In this document: one piece after another, positions 42,633-51,691 of the stretch
Position numbering within the stretch: the first letter of the stretch is position 1
Layout of the letters: every line of letters begins with the position of its first letter
Source of the DNA: Clostridium sp. MCC353
GTDB taxonomy: Bacteria; Bacillota; Clostridia; Lachnospirales; Lachnospiraceae
Length of the DNA stretch: 64,000 bases
Reading direction: 5' to 3'
Assembly: GCF_018785315.1 (NCBI RefSeq)
Contig: NZ_WQPN01000017.1
Span: forward strand, 40,641 to 104,640
The notes under the pieces: generated by a model
What the model was told of the DNA's origin: nothing
The model's input: only the letters and a program-made list of their open reading frames with translations
Databases searched by the model: none
Translations under genes and position numbers: made by a program

Positions 42633-43583
42633 ATGCCGGAAGTAGTAACGATTGGGGAAACTATGGTAGTGTTCGACAGTCTGAATGCGGGCAGGCTGAG
42701 ATACAGTTACAACTTTGAATGCCATACCGGCGGAGCTGAAACCAATACGGCGGTCGCGCTGACCCGGCTGGGACATACTGCCGGATGGATCAGCAGATTA
42801 GGAGAAGATGAGTTCGGTCACAGGATTTTAAACCAGATTAGGGGCGAAGGGGTGGATGTAAGCCAGGTTCAGATGACGGATGAAGCGATGACCGGCATTT
42901 TCTTCCGCCAGAGGCTTGATAACGGAGAGAGTAAAAACTTCTATTACCGGAAAGGCTCGGCGGCCAGCACGATGACGCCGGAAATACTGAACGTTGACTA
43001 CATAAAGAGTTCGAAAATTATGCATATAACTGGAATCACTCCAGCAATCAGCGAAAGTGCGGCCAAAACAGTGGAGCGGGCCATGCAGATTGCCAAAGAA
43101 AATGATATTTTAGTATCATTTGATCCAAATCTCAGGTTGAAAGTATGGAGTTTAGAGGATGCGGGAAAAACCATTGACCGGCTGATGAAATATGTGGATA
43201 TTGCGCTTCCGGGATTGGAAGAAGGCAGTCTTTTATATGGGACTTCCGATCCGGATCAGATTGCGGAGATTATCCAGGGTTACGGCGTCAAGACGGTTAT
43301 TGTAAAAATTGGAGCTGACGGCTGTATCGGCTATGAAGACGGCGTCAGGGAAATGTCCTGTGGATTCAAAGTAAAAAAGGTGGTTGACGCGTTTGGGGCC
43401 GGTGACGCATTTGCAGCAGGAATTCTGGCAGGTACTCTGGAAGGGCTGACAATCGGAGAAAGGATGAGATTAGCCAATGCGGTGGGCGCGATGACGGTTG
43501 CAGTGAAGGGTAATATTGAGGCATTCCCGACGAGGAAAGAAGTGAAGGATTTTATCAGCGGCAGTGCGGGAATTAATCGATAA
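42633..43583 (+). CDS. kdgK: PfkB-family kinase, 2-keto-3-deoxygluconate kinase-like
   Basis: A 316-residue ribokinase-fold kinase. It has TIGETMVVFDS, the substrate region HTGGAETNTAVALTRLG, and the catalytic GAGDAFAAG. It is closest to KdgK, which phosphorylates 2-keto-3-deoxygluconate; fructokinase-like activity cannot be excluded. ATG 42633 (or 42630) lies after AAAGGAGG. It is first in the operon with an aldolase of the DapA/NanA family next. Confidence 0.77.
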   Translation: MPEVVTIGETMVVFDSLNAGRLRYSYNFECHTGGAETNTAVALTRLGHTAGWISRLGEDEFGHRILNQIRGEGVDVSQVQMTDEAMTGIFFRQRLDNGESKNFYYRKGSAASTMTPEILNVDYIKSSKIMHITGITPAISESAAKTVERAMQIAKENDILVSFDPNLRLKVWSLEDAGKTIDRLMKYVDIALPGLEEGSLLYGTSDPDQIAEIIQGYGVKTVIVKIGADGCIGYEDGVREMSCGFKVKKVVDAFGAGDAFAAGILAGTLEGLTIGERMRLANAVGAMTVAVKGNIEAFPTRKEVKDFISGSAGINR

Positions 43584-43704
43584 CAAGATATAAATGAATA
43601 TGAGCATTTAAGGAGAAAGAAAGGGGGGAATGAGTGAAGGACATTTTTTTTTGAAGTGAATACATAATACAATATGCAATAAACATATAAGGAGGAAAAG
43701 AGAA

Positions 43705-44595
43705 ATGGATATCAAAAAATTTTCAGGAGTTTACCCGGCGGTTATCACCCCATTTACGAAAGAAGGCGCGGTGGATGTAGAGAAACTTACCAACTACATC
43801 AAATATCTTGTGGATAAGGTGGACGGGCTGTTTGTGGGAGGATCATACGGATCAGGTCCCATCATGACGGTGAGTGAGAGAAAGACGGTTGCGGAAACGG
43901 TCATGAAGGAGGCCAAAGGAAAGGTTCCGGTGATCTTCATGATCGGCTGTACGGATACCAACAGCACTATAGAGCTGGCGAAACATGCAGAATCTGTCGG
44001 TGCGGATGCCGTAGCTGCGGTAACCCCCTGCTATTACCGCCATACAAAGGATGTGATCATCCAGTATTATAAGGATTTAATCGAAGCCACCAGCCTTCCG
44101 GTGATCGCGTATAACAATCCGAAATACTCCAATTTCTGCATCACCGGCGACTTGTTGAAGGAGCTGGCGGATATCGGCCTGCAGGGAGTGAAAGACAGTT
44201 CGGCGGACATTGCGCTGTTCTATGATTACATGGCAAAGGTAGATAATGAAGGCTTTTTGTTCCTGATCGGTTCCCAGACCCATTTGGTGCCTGCGGTAGT
44301 GGGCGGAGCCCATGGGGTGGTATCAGGATTATCCAATGCGTTTCCCGGATTTATAAAGGAAATTTATGAGAACTGTAAATGCGGAAATTTCCAGAAGGCG
44401 AGAGACATGCAGTTAAAGGCCAACCTCCTTCGTTCCGTAACCGGAGACGGGATTCCGGTTCCGTTCTATCATGCGGTGCTGCCGATGCTGGGAGTGGATA
44501 TAGGAGTTCCGAAAAAACCGTTCCTTCCCCGGAGTGAAGCAGAAGTTGAGAGAATCAGAAAAGCCCTGGTTGAAACTCAGATGATTATTGGATAA
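43705..44595 (+). CDS. DapA/NanA-family Schiff-base aldolase or dehydratase
   Basis: A 296-residue TIM-barrel lyase. The Schiff-base Lys163 is in GVKDSSADI and the catalytic Tyr136 in IAYNNPKY. The usual GTTGE-type motif is changed to GGSYGSG, so dihydrodipicolinate synthase activity is unlikely. With a KDG-type kinase before and an aldehyde dehydrogenase in the following operon, a keto-deoxy sugar acid aldolase or dehydratase is likely, which is inference. AAGGAGG precedes the ATG. Confidence 0.75.
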   Translation: MDIKKFSGVYPAVITPFTKEGAVDVEKLTNYIKYLVDKVDGLFVGGSYGSGPIMTVSERKTVAETVMKEAKGKVPVIFMIGCTDTNSTIELAKHAESVGADAVAAVTPCYYRHTKDVIIQYYKDLIEATSLPVIAYNNPKYSNFCITGDLLKELADIGLQGVKDSSADIALFYDYMAKVDNEGFLFLIGSQTHLVPAVVGGAHGVVSGLSNAFPGFIKEIYENCKCGNFQKARDMQLKANLLRSVTGDGIPVPFYHAVLPMLGVDIGVPKKPFLPRSEAEVERIRKALVETQMIIG

Positions 44596-44703
44596 CTGAT
44601 CACAAAACAGCCGTGGTTCTTCGGCCACATCGATTTATATACCTTGTTTTTACCTTTATCTGAGGCTGACGCAGTGAGCGCTTAGCGCAAACCGTCTATA
44701 AAT

Positions 44704-44786
44704 GCCTTGGAGGTTGGCATAGAATACCCTGTCCACAGCAAATGATGTCATTTGAGGTATTTACGCTGAACCTTCAAGGCTTTTTT
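44704..44786 (+). terminator. Large branched terminator after the aldolase gene
   Basis: GCCTTGGAGGTT pairs with AACCTTCAAGGC, followed by TTTTTT. Inside, GAATACC pairs with GGTATTT, and CAAATGA-TG-TCATTTG forms the apex. It separates kdgK-aldolase from the HbpS/tct operon. The rest of 44596-44975 is AT-rich; TATAAT at 44888-44893 is a possible -10 for the next operon. Confidence 0.75.
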
Positions 44787-44975
44787 AAACCGGTTTGGGA
44801 GTGAGAAACCGGGATTGGTAACTGAATGGTTATGTGGGTGATAACATTTAGGTATTGGAAGATTCAGAATATATATAGTACGATATGTATAATAATAAAG
44901 ATTTATAAGATGAAATATGTACAAAATAAACAAAAAGTGGTGTGCGGAGCCAGTGTCAGATGTGAGGAGAAGGAT

Positions 44976-45449
44976 ATGGAAGAATACGAAGGCAGATTGT
45001 CTGAGCTAAGGGAACAGATGGAAAAGATTCATTTTAAACGGTTTCTGGCAGAAGACGCCTATCAACTGGGGAATCAGATGGTACAAAAGGCGAAGGTCAG
45101 AGGGATTGATCTGGCCATGATGATCCAGGTGAATCAAAAAATGCTGTTTTATTTCGCTTTTGACGGAACGGATTTGAATCATGAACGGGCGGTAATCAGA
45201 AAATCGAACGTATCCCAAGCGTTCCGCTGCCCGTCTCTGAAAATTTTTTATGAGCTCCGGGAGAGCGGATTGACGATTAAGGACAGGGGGCGGGATCCGA
45301 TGGAATATCTGGCGCTGGGGGGCGCGGTCCCTGTTTATGTGGAACAGGCGGGGATGATAGGAACCATTTGTGTTTCCGGTATGAGCCATTTTGAAGACCA
45401 CCGGTTTGTTGTGGAGTGCATAGAAGAATATTTGGCCGGAAGTTTGTGA
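44976..45449 (+). CDS. HbpS-like/UPF0303 family protein (DUF336 fold)
   Basis: A 157-residue protein of the GlcG/HbpS-like fold (DUF336, UPF0303). The region AYQLGNQMVQKAKVRGIDLA and the glycine segment YLALGGAVPVYVEQAGMIGT with ICVSG are family marks. Relatives bind haem or stabilise cofactor enzymes, often beside diol, glycolate or carboxylate pathways. ATG 44976 follows GAGGAGAAGG; the longer frame starting at 44826 has no ribosome binding site. It opens the tct operon. Confidence 0.7.
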   Translation: MEEYEGRLSELREQMEKIHFKRFLAEDAYQLGNQMVQKAKVRGIDLAMMIQVNQKMLFYFAFDGTDLNHERAVIRKSNVSQAFRCPSLKIFYELRESGLTIKDRGRDPMEYLALGGAVPVYVEQAGMIGTICVSGMSHFEDHRFVVECIEEYLAGSL

Positions 45450-45467
45450 GTTTACGGAGGTAGCGGA

Positions 45468-45971
45468 ATGATTGGAAACTTTATCACATCGGTTTTATTG
45501 CTGATCTTGTCGGGGTTTATCTATGCGGAAAGTAAGGAGATGCCCAATCTGGGGGGAATGACGCTGGCAGGTCCCGGATTTTTTCCAAAATGCTGCGCCG
45601 CATTCTTTACATTTGCCGCCGTGGTTCTCATTATACAGGAAGTGTACAAGATCATTACGGTAAAAACAGGTGGTACAACTTATGTCAGGGCGGAGTTAAA
45701 AAAAGCCGTTGATTTAAAAGAAGCCATAATAAATAATATATCCGGCGTTTTCAGAATGACAGTGATTCCTGTTTTAATGGTATTGTACGGAATTTCGTTA
45801 AGAGGTATCGGATTTGAAATCTCCACCTTTGTATTTCTGACAGCCAGTATGATTGTATGCGGAGAGAGAAGTCTAAAGAGGCTGCTGCTGGTTCCCGTTT
45901 TGGCGATTATTGTCGTGTATCTGCTGTTTATTAAATTCCTCAGGGTGGCGATCCCTACCAGCTTTCTATAG
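45468..45971 (+). CDS. tctB: Tripartite tricarboxylate transporter small membrane subunit TctB
   Basis: A 167-residue four-helix membrane protein. Family marks are the N-terminal YAESKEMPNLGGMTLAGPGF and FFPKCCAAFF, and the long loop between helices two and three. A GGAGG precedes the ATG. With TctA and TctC it forms a secondary importer for carboxylates or similar anions. Confidence 0.83.
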   Translation: MIGNFITSVLLLILSGFIYAESKEMPNLGGMTLAGPGFFPKCCAAFFTFAAVVLIIQEVYKIITVKTGGTTYVRAELKKAVDLKEAIINNISGVFRMTVIPVLMVLYGISLRGIGFEISTFVFLTASMIVCGERSLKRLLLVPVLAIIVVYLLFIKFLRVAIPTSFL

Positions 45972-45994
45972 ACGCCTAGAAAGGAGAAACGATT

Positions 45995-47473
45995 ATGGCT
46001 GCAAATATAATGATGTGTTTATCGACGATCTCATTTTCTACGATTGTCCTGACCTTTGTAGGCGTTGTGCTGGGAATTGTCGTAGGTTCCATACCGGGGC
46101 TGACTGCCACGATGGCGGTAGCGGTTTTAACCTCTTTTACATTCGGCATGGAATCTTCAAAGGCCATAGCCATGCTTCTGGGGATTTTTGTGGGCGGCGT
46201 TTATGGCGGTTCCATCTCCGCTATTTTGATGAAAATACCAGGGACGTCTTCTGCTGTTATGACGGCTTTGGACGGATATCCGATGGCAAAGAGAGGGGAA
46301 GGAGGAAAAGCAATCGGCATCTCCACGGTATCCTCCTTTTTCGGAGGGATTGTGAGCTGTATTTTCCTGATCATCGGATGTTCGGCTATCGCTGGCGTGG
46401 CCGCCAAATTCTCCTATCCGGAATACTTTGTGATCGCGGTCTTCGGCCTGTGCGTAATATCCAATGTGTCTTCTGATTCCCTGCTGAAAGGGCTTTTAGG
46501 GGCGATACTGGGAATATTCATTACAACTGTAGGGATGGACAATCTGACCGGCATCACCCGTTTCACCATGGGATCCAGGAATTTGATCAGCGGAGTGGGC
46601 ATGGTTCCGGCGCTGATCGGATTGTTCGGAGTTTCAGAGATTCTGAACCAGTTGTTCAATATGAAGAAAAATGAGGTGAAACACCAGGAGATCGGCAGAA
46701 TATTCCCGGGATGGGATGTGATAAAAAGGATTAAGTTTATTTTGGTGAAATCATCCGTTATCGGAACTCTGATCGGCGCACTTCCGGGAGCGGGGGGACC
46801 AATTGCCGCCTTTGTAGCTTATAACAGCGCAAAGAACGGTTCGAAGGAACCTGAAAAATACGGTACGGGCATACCGGAGGGCATCGCGGCTCCTGAATGT
46901 GCCAACAATGCCACGGTTGGAGGGGCCTTGATACCAATGCTGGCTTTAGGGGTTCCAGGGGACGGCGTAACGGCAATTATTATGGGGGCATTTGCCATTC
47001 ACGGCCTGCGCCTTGGGCCGATGATTTTTAAAGAAACGCCTGACATCGTGTACAGCGTTTACGTGTATACAATTATCGCTAATATATTCATGCTGATTGT
47101 GGGATTGCTGGCCGCCAAATATTTCGCAAGGCTGATCAACACCGATAAAAAGATATTGATTCCCATTATTTTGATGGCATGTGTTGTGGGTTCTTTTGCA
47201 TCTTCCAACAAAGTCTTTGATATCTATGTTATGACCTTTTTTGGAATCCTGGGATTTTTGATGGATAAAGCCGGTATATCCACATCCGCATTTATCCTGG
47301 GACAGGTGCTGGGATCGCTGGCAGAAGTCAATTTCCGGTCGGCGCTGACCTTGTCTAAAGGAAGCTATAAGATCTTCTTCCGGCCGATTCCAATGGTATT
47401 CTGGATTTTGACAGCAGCCATGGTAGTGGTTCCCAAGATTAAAAAAACAATGAAAAACAGAAAAAAAGAGTGA
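45995..47473 (+). CDS. tctA: Tripartite tricarboxylate transporter large membrane subunit TctA
   Basis: A 492-residue transporter with about twelve helices. The family signature is GSIPGLTATMAVAVL near the start, then VGGVYGGSISAILMKIPGTS and GALPGAGGPIAAFVAYN with GIPEGIAAPECANNA. It is full length and is preceded by AAAGGAG. Substrate selection lies mostly with the binding protein encoded next. Confidence 0.92.
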   Translation: MAANIMMCLSTISFSTIVLTFVGVVLGIVVGSIPGLTATMAVAVLTSFTFGMESSKAIAMLLGIFVGGVYGGSISAILMKIPGTSSAVMTALDGYPMAKRGEGGKAIGISTVSSFFGGIVSCIFLIIGCSAIAGVAAKFSYPEYFVIAVFGLCVISNVSSDSLLKGLLGAILGIFITTVGMDNLTGITRFTMGSRNLISGVGMVPALIGLFGVSEILNQLFNMKKNEVKHQEIGRIFPGWDVIKRIKFILVKSSVIGTLIGALPGAGGPIAAFVAYNSAKNGSKEPEKYGTGIPEGIAAPECANNATVGGALIPMLALGVPGDGVTAIIMGAFAIHGLRLGPMIFKETPDIVYSVYVYTIIANIFMLIVGLLAAKYFARLINTDKKILIPIILMACVVGSFASSNKVFDIYVMTFFGILGFLMDKAGISTSAFILGQVLGSLAEVNFRSALTLSKGSYKIFFRPIPMVFWILTAAMVVVPKIKKTMKNRKKE

Positions 47474-47498
47474 TAAAACAGCGCATTGGAGGAAAAAA

Positions 47499-48548
47499 AT
47501 GAAGAAAAGTATTGGTTTAGCAATAGGTTTTATGGCAGCGGCAATAGGATTGATGTCCGGATGTTCTAAGGCTCCGGAGACAGCCGCTCCCACAGCAGGC
47601 AGTACGGCGGGCAATACAGCCGCCGCATCTCAGGAAAAGACAGAACCGGCAAAATCCGATTATCCGAAAAGCAAAATAGAGTTGATCATACCTCAGGGTG
47701 TGGGCGGAGGAAGTGACTTAATCGCCCGTGTGCTGGCCGCCCAAGTTGAGAAAGACCTGGGTGTTCCGGTGGTATGTACCAATGTGGAAGGAGGCTCTAC
47801 CTCCCTCGGCTTACAGCAGCTGGCCGATTCTGAACCGGATGGATATACCATCGCCATGACGATGACTAATCTGGCAACGCTGAAGTCTCTGGGCTATTCA
47901 GAACTTACATATGAAGATTTCACCTCCATATGCGGAGCGAATTTTGATGCGCCCACCGTCATGATCCGCAGCAATGATGACCGGTTTAACGATTTGCCGG
48001 GGCTGGTTGAATACACGAAAGCCCATCCGGGAGAGCTGAGCTGGGGTACAGGAGCCGCAGGCGGAATGTGGCATATGGCCATATTGAAATTCTGTAAAGC
48101 GGCGGATATTGAAGTGAATGTGGTGCCGAATGCAGGCGGCGGAACCGGAGTTGGACTGACATTGGCAAACGGAGATATCGATGTGGCGGTATTCAGCCCT
48201 GTGGACTGTATCTCACAGATCGATTCCGGCGAAATTGTGCCCATCGCAGCGTTGACGGATACGCGTATGGAGAGCTATTCTGATGTGCCCACATCTGTGG
48301 AACTGGGATGGGACTGTTCCGTATATTCGACCAGAGGTTTTATAGCGCCTAAGGGGACTCCGGAAGATGTGATTGCCGTATTGGAAGCTTCTTTTAAAAA
48401 AGCGGTGGAAAGTGATGAGTTTCAAGCGTTCATAAAGAACCAGCAGTCCAACATTATGTGGAAAGACGCCAAAGAATATGAGGAATGGATGAAAGAAGAA
48501 GTGGATATCTATGTTCCGATTCTGGAAGAGGCGGGGCTGGCAAAATAA
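47499..48548 (+). CDS. tctC: Tripartite tricarboxylate transporter substrate-binding lipoprotein TctC
   Basis: A 349-residue Bug-type receptor. The lipobox is LMSGCSK, followed by a Thr/Ala-rich linker and the domain IELIIPQGVGGGSDLIARVL. Many paralogues exist in this family, for citrate, terephthalate, aromatic acids and sulfonates, so the ligand cannot be read from sequence. The gene is between tctA and an aldehyde dehydrogenase, which suggests a ligand that yields an aldehyde. Confidence 0.88.
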   Translation: MKKSIGLAIGFMAAAIGLMSGCSKAPETAAPTAGSTAGNTAAASQEKTEPAKSDYPKSKIELIIPQGVGGGSDLIARVLAAQVEKDLGVPVVCTNVEGGSTSLGLQQLADSEPDGYTIAMTMTNLATLKSLGYSELTYEDFTSICGANFDAPTVMIRSNDDRFNDLPGLVEYTKAHPGELSWGTGAAGGMWHMAILKFCKAADIEVNVVPNAGGGTGVGLTLANGDIDVAVFSPVDCISQIDSGEIVPIAALTDTRMESYSDVPTSVELGWDCSVYSTRGFIAPKGTPEDVIAVLEASFKKAVESDEFQAFIKNQQSNIMWKDAKEYEEWMKEEVDIYVPILEEAGLAK

Positions 48549-48569
48549 GAAAAAGGGATGGTGGGAAAT

Positions 48570-50006
48570 ATGAGTTTTAAATTGTATATTAACGGGCAGT
48601 TAGCTGAAGGGAAAGGTGTGGAGAGGACTATCTGGAATCCGGGTACCGGAGAGGCGGCCGCAGTCATCCGATGCGCCGACAAAGAACAGACGCTGGAAGC
48701 CCTTGCCGGGGCCCAGGAAGCATTTAAAACGTGGTCCCGCATGTCCTTAACTGACCGGGGACAGTGGATAACCAAATTAAAACAGGCTCTTTATGCCCAA
48801 AAAGAGGAACTGGTGGATATCCTGTCCATGGAAACGGGCAAACCTTTGTTTGCTGCTGCCAGAGGGTTTAATGTTTTGGTAGACGCGCTGGATTATTATT
48901 ACGAGGAAGCAAAACGTTTAAATGGAACGACAGTACCCGATTATAATAGCTGCAACGCATCCTATCATATGAATGCGTACCGCCCTAAGGGCGTTATGGC
49001 CGGCCACCTTTCCTGGAACATGCCTCTGTTAAATATCGGAGCAAAACTCGGCCCTGCCCTGGCGTCAGGCTGTACCTGCGTGTTAAAGCCGGCCTCCCTT
49101 ACGCCTCTGTCAGCTTTGAAAGTCGGTGAAATTGCGGAATCGATTCATTTTCCAAAGGGAGTATTCAACATCGTGACAGGGCCGGTAAATGACGTGGCAG
49201 AAGTGTTGAATTCCAGTCCGGTTCCCAGGCTCATCACTCTGATCGGTTCCTCGGAAACAGGGAAACAGGTGATCCGGGATTCCTGTAATACAATTAAGTC
49301 TTACTCTCTGGAATTGGGGGGAAATGCCCCTGCCATCGTGATGCCGGATGCAGATTTGGAAAAGGCGGCAGCTTTCCTTGCCGGGCTTAAAATGAATAAC
49401 TGCGGGCAGATCTGCACCTGTGTAAACCGGGCCCTGGTCCACCAGGATATAGCAGAAGAGTTTGTTGAACTGGTAAAAAAACAGTTTGAGGCATGCCGGC
49501 TGGGATGGGGCCGGGAAGAGGATATTACCATGGGCCCATTAATCACAAGGGGAGACCGGGACCGGGTGCTGGGGTTAATTGCCGATGCTGTCGCCCACGG
49601 TGCAAAACTGGTATGTGGGGGAGAAATCCCCAAGGATAAGACGGCGGGCAACTATATGACTCCGGCGCTGCTCACCGGCTGCAACAACCAGATGGAAATC
49701 TGCAGAAAAGAGATTTTCGGACCCGCACTTCCTGTTATTACATTTAAAACTCTGGAAGAGGCGGTAGAAATCGCAAATGATACGGAATATGGGCTTTCCG
49801 CCTATGCATATACCCAGAATCTGCATGACGCGTTTTTGTTGACGGAGAAACTGGAAGCGGGTGAAATCATCGTCAATGTCTGGGGAGGAGGATCGCCGCT
49901 GCCCTATGCCCATGGCGGCGTGAAGGAGAGCGGTGTGGGCAAAGACTGGTCTGTCTTCTCGCTGATGGAGTATTATGATGTGAAGCGTATTACCATCACG
50001 CCATAA
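48570..50006 (+). CDS. NAD(P)-dependent aldehyde dehydrogenase
   Basis: A 478-residue ALDH superfamily enzyme. It shows HLSWNMPLLN (catalytic Asn), ELGGNAPAIV (general-base Glu) and the nucleophile Cys in CGQICTCVNR. It is close to succinate-semialdehyde/glycolaldehyde-type dehydrogenases; the exact aldehyde is unknown. ATG 48570 fits the GGTGGG site better than ATG 48558. It lies 21 bases after tctC and so belongs to the same operon. Confidence 0.85.
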   Translation: MSFKLYINGQLAEGKGVERTIWNPGTGEAAAVIRCADKEQTLEALAGAQEAFKTWSRMSLTDRGQWITKLKQALYAQKEELVDILSMETGKPLFAAARGFNVLVDALDYYYEEAKRLNGTTVPDYNSCNASYHMNAYRPKGVMAGHLSWNMPLLNIGAKLGPALASGCTCVLKPASLTPLSALKVGEIAESIHFPKGVFNIVTGPVNDVAEVLNSSPVPRLITLIGSSETGKQVIRDSCNTIKSYSLELGGNAPAIVMPDADLEKAAAFLAGLKMNNCGQICTCVNRALVHQDIAEEFVELVKKQFEACRLGWGREEDITMGPLITRGDRDRVLGLIADAVAHGAKLVCGGEIPKDKTAGNYMTPALLTGCNNQMEICRKEIFGPALPVITFKTLEEAVEIANDTEYGLSAYAYTQNLHDAFLLTEKLEAGEIIVNVWGGGSPLPYAHGGVKESGVGKDWSVFSLMEYYDVKRITITP

Positions 50007-50047
50007 GGGGCGGTTTTTCCGGTATGACGTGAGAAAGAGGGATAATT

Positions 50048-51691
50048 GTGAAAAATAAAAGGATTTTAATTATCGGAGGCGTAGCCGCCGGAACCAAAAC
50101 GGCGGCAAAACTGAAACGAGAGGACAGAAGCGCCGAAGTTACCATCATAACGAAAGGAAAAGATATTTCCTATGCCGGATGCGGCCTTCCTTATTATGTG
50201 GGCGATGTTATACATCGGAAAGAGCAGTTGATTGTAAATACTCCTGAAAGCTTTTCCGGCCTGACCGGGGTGAAGGTTCTTACCGGCATGGAAGCCGTAT
50301 CGGTGAACCGGGAACTGAAATCAATCGAAGCCGTATCTGTGGAAACAGGGGAAAGACGGACATTCGAATACGATAACCTGGTGATCGCGTCGGGGGCCTC
50401 CCCTGTCCGGCCGCCCATAGACGGAATTGATCTGCCTGGGGTGTACTTTATGCGGACGCCGGATGACGCGGCTGCATTGAAAGATGCTGTGGAAGAAGGC
50501 GGGATGAAACGGGCTGTGGTAGTCGGCGGCGGTTATATTGGCCTTGAAACCGCAGAAAATCTGGCCGCCCGTGGAGTGCGTGTATCCGTTCTGGAAATGG
50601 CGGATCACATCCTGCCGGGGTTTGACCCGGAGATGGCTTCTTATGTGGAACGCCATCTGGCAGATAAGGGAATTATGGCTTTTACCAGAACGAAAGTGAC
50701 AGGGATTCTTGGAAACGGACGGGTGGAAAAGGTTCAGACTGAAAAAAGGGCTATGAAAGCGGATGCGGTGATCCTTTCTGTGGGCATTAAGGCCAATACC
50801 GGATTTCTGGAAGGAACAGGCATTGAACGGATGCCGGATCAAACGATTAAAGTGGACAGGCAGATGAAAACCAATGATCCGGATATCTATGCCGTAGGAG
50901 ACTGCGCCTGTGTGGTTAATTTAATCACGGGCTATGCCCAATGGTCCCCCATGGGGTCTTCAGCCAACATAGAAGGAAGGCTGGCCGCCAGGCTGATTGC
51001 CGGAAAAGACGGCAGTTATGGGGGCGTTATAGGAACTGCTGTATGCAGACTTCCTGATTTAAATGCAGGACGTACCGGTATGACAGAACTTCAGGCTGAA
51101 AAAGCAGGTTTTGACGCGGTGAGCGTGATCGGAGTGGTGGATGATAAGGCCCATTATTATCCTGACGCGTCATTTTTTATCATGAAGATGACAGCGGACA
51201 GGGATACGAAACGGCTTTTGGGAGTACAGGTTTTGGGAAAGGGGGCAGTGGATAAGATAACAGACATCGCTGCAACCGCCATCTCATTCAATGCCGGTTT
51301 AGATCAGACTGCGAATTTGGATCTGGCTTACGCGCCGCCATTTTCAACCGCCATTCATCCATTTGAGCATATGGTAAATATACTTCTGAATAAGATGGAG
51401 GGGGAATTTGAGACCATCACGCCGGCCGGATACATGGATGGAGAAGCAGCGGGTTACCGGGTGATAGACGTATCCCTGCAGCCTTCTATAGAAGGGGCAG
51501 ATTATGTAAACTTATCAGCAGTATCGGGAATTATGACGGGATTCGGTCTGGATGAAAAGCTGCTCCTGGTATGCGCAAAAGGCAAGCGGGCCTATATGCT
51601 GCAGAACCGTCTGAAATATTACGGCTATAGGCATACGAAGGTATTGGAAGGCGGATTAACATTTAATGAATTAAAACGGGAGGTTTCGTAA
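50048..51691 (+). CDS. CoA-disulfide reductase-like flavoprotein with rhodanese domain
   Basis: A 547-residue FAD/NAD(P)H disulfide reductase. It has GGVAAGTKTAAKLKR (FAD), the single active-site Cys45 in YAGCGLPYY, GGGYIGLETAENL (NADH) and a dimerisation domain. A C-terminal rhodanese-like domain of about 90 residues follows, with Cys509 in LVCAKGKRAY. The fusion matches CoADR-RHD proteins that reduce CoA disulfides, persulfides or polysulfide. The start is GTG 50048 after AGAGGGA. The next gene begins directly at its stop. Confidence 0.83.
   Translation: MKNKRILIIGGVAAGTKTAAKLKREDRSAEVTIITKGKDISYAGCGLPYYVGDVIHRKEQLIVNTPESFSGLTGVKVLTGMEAVSVNRELKSIEAVSVETGERRTFEYDNLVIASGASPVRPPIDGIDLPGVYFMRTPDDAAALKDAVEEGGMKRAVVVGGGYIGLETAENLAARGVRVSVLEMADHILPGFDPEMASYVERHLADKGIMAFTRTKVTGILGNGRVEKVQTEKRAMKADAVILSVGIKANTGFLEGTGIERMPDQTIKVDRQMKTNDPDIYAVGDCACVVNLITGYAQWSPMGSSANIEGRLAARLIAGKDGSYGGVIGTAVCRLPDLNAGRTGMTELQAEKAGFDAVSVIGVVDDKAHYYPDASFFIMKMTADRDTKRLLGVQVLGKGAVDKITDIAATAISFNAGLDQTANLDLAYAPPFSTAIHPFEHMVNILLNKMEGEFETITPAGYMDGEAAGYRVIDVSLQPSIEGADYVNLSAVSGIMTGFGLDEKLLLVCAKGKRAYMLQNRLKYYGYRHTKVLEGGLTFNELKREVS

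Noticed and set aside
44826..44975. Longer start for the HbpS-like gene
   Set aside because: The added residues are Ile/Tyr-rich noncoding-like sequence including a -10-like TATAAT; ATG 44976 has a good ribosome binding site.
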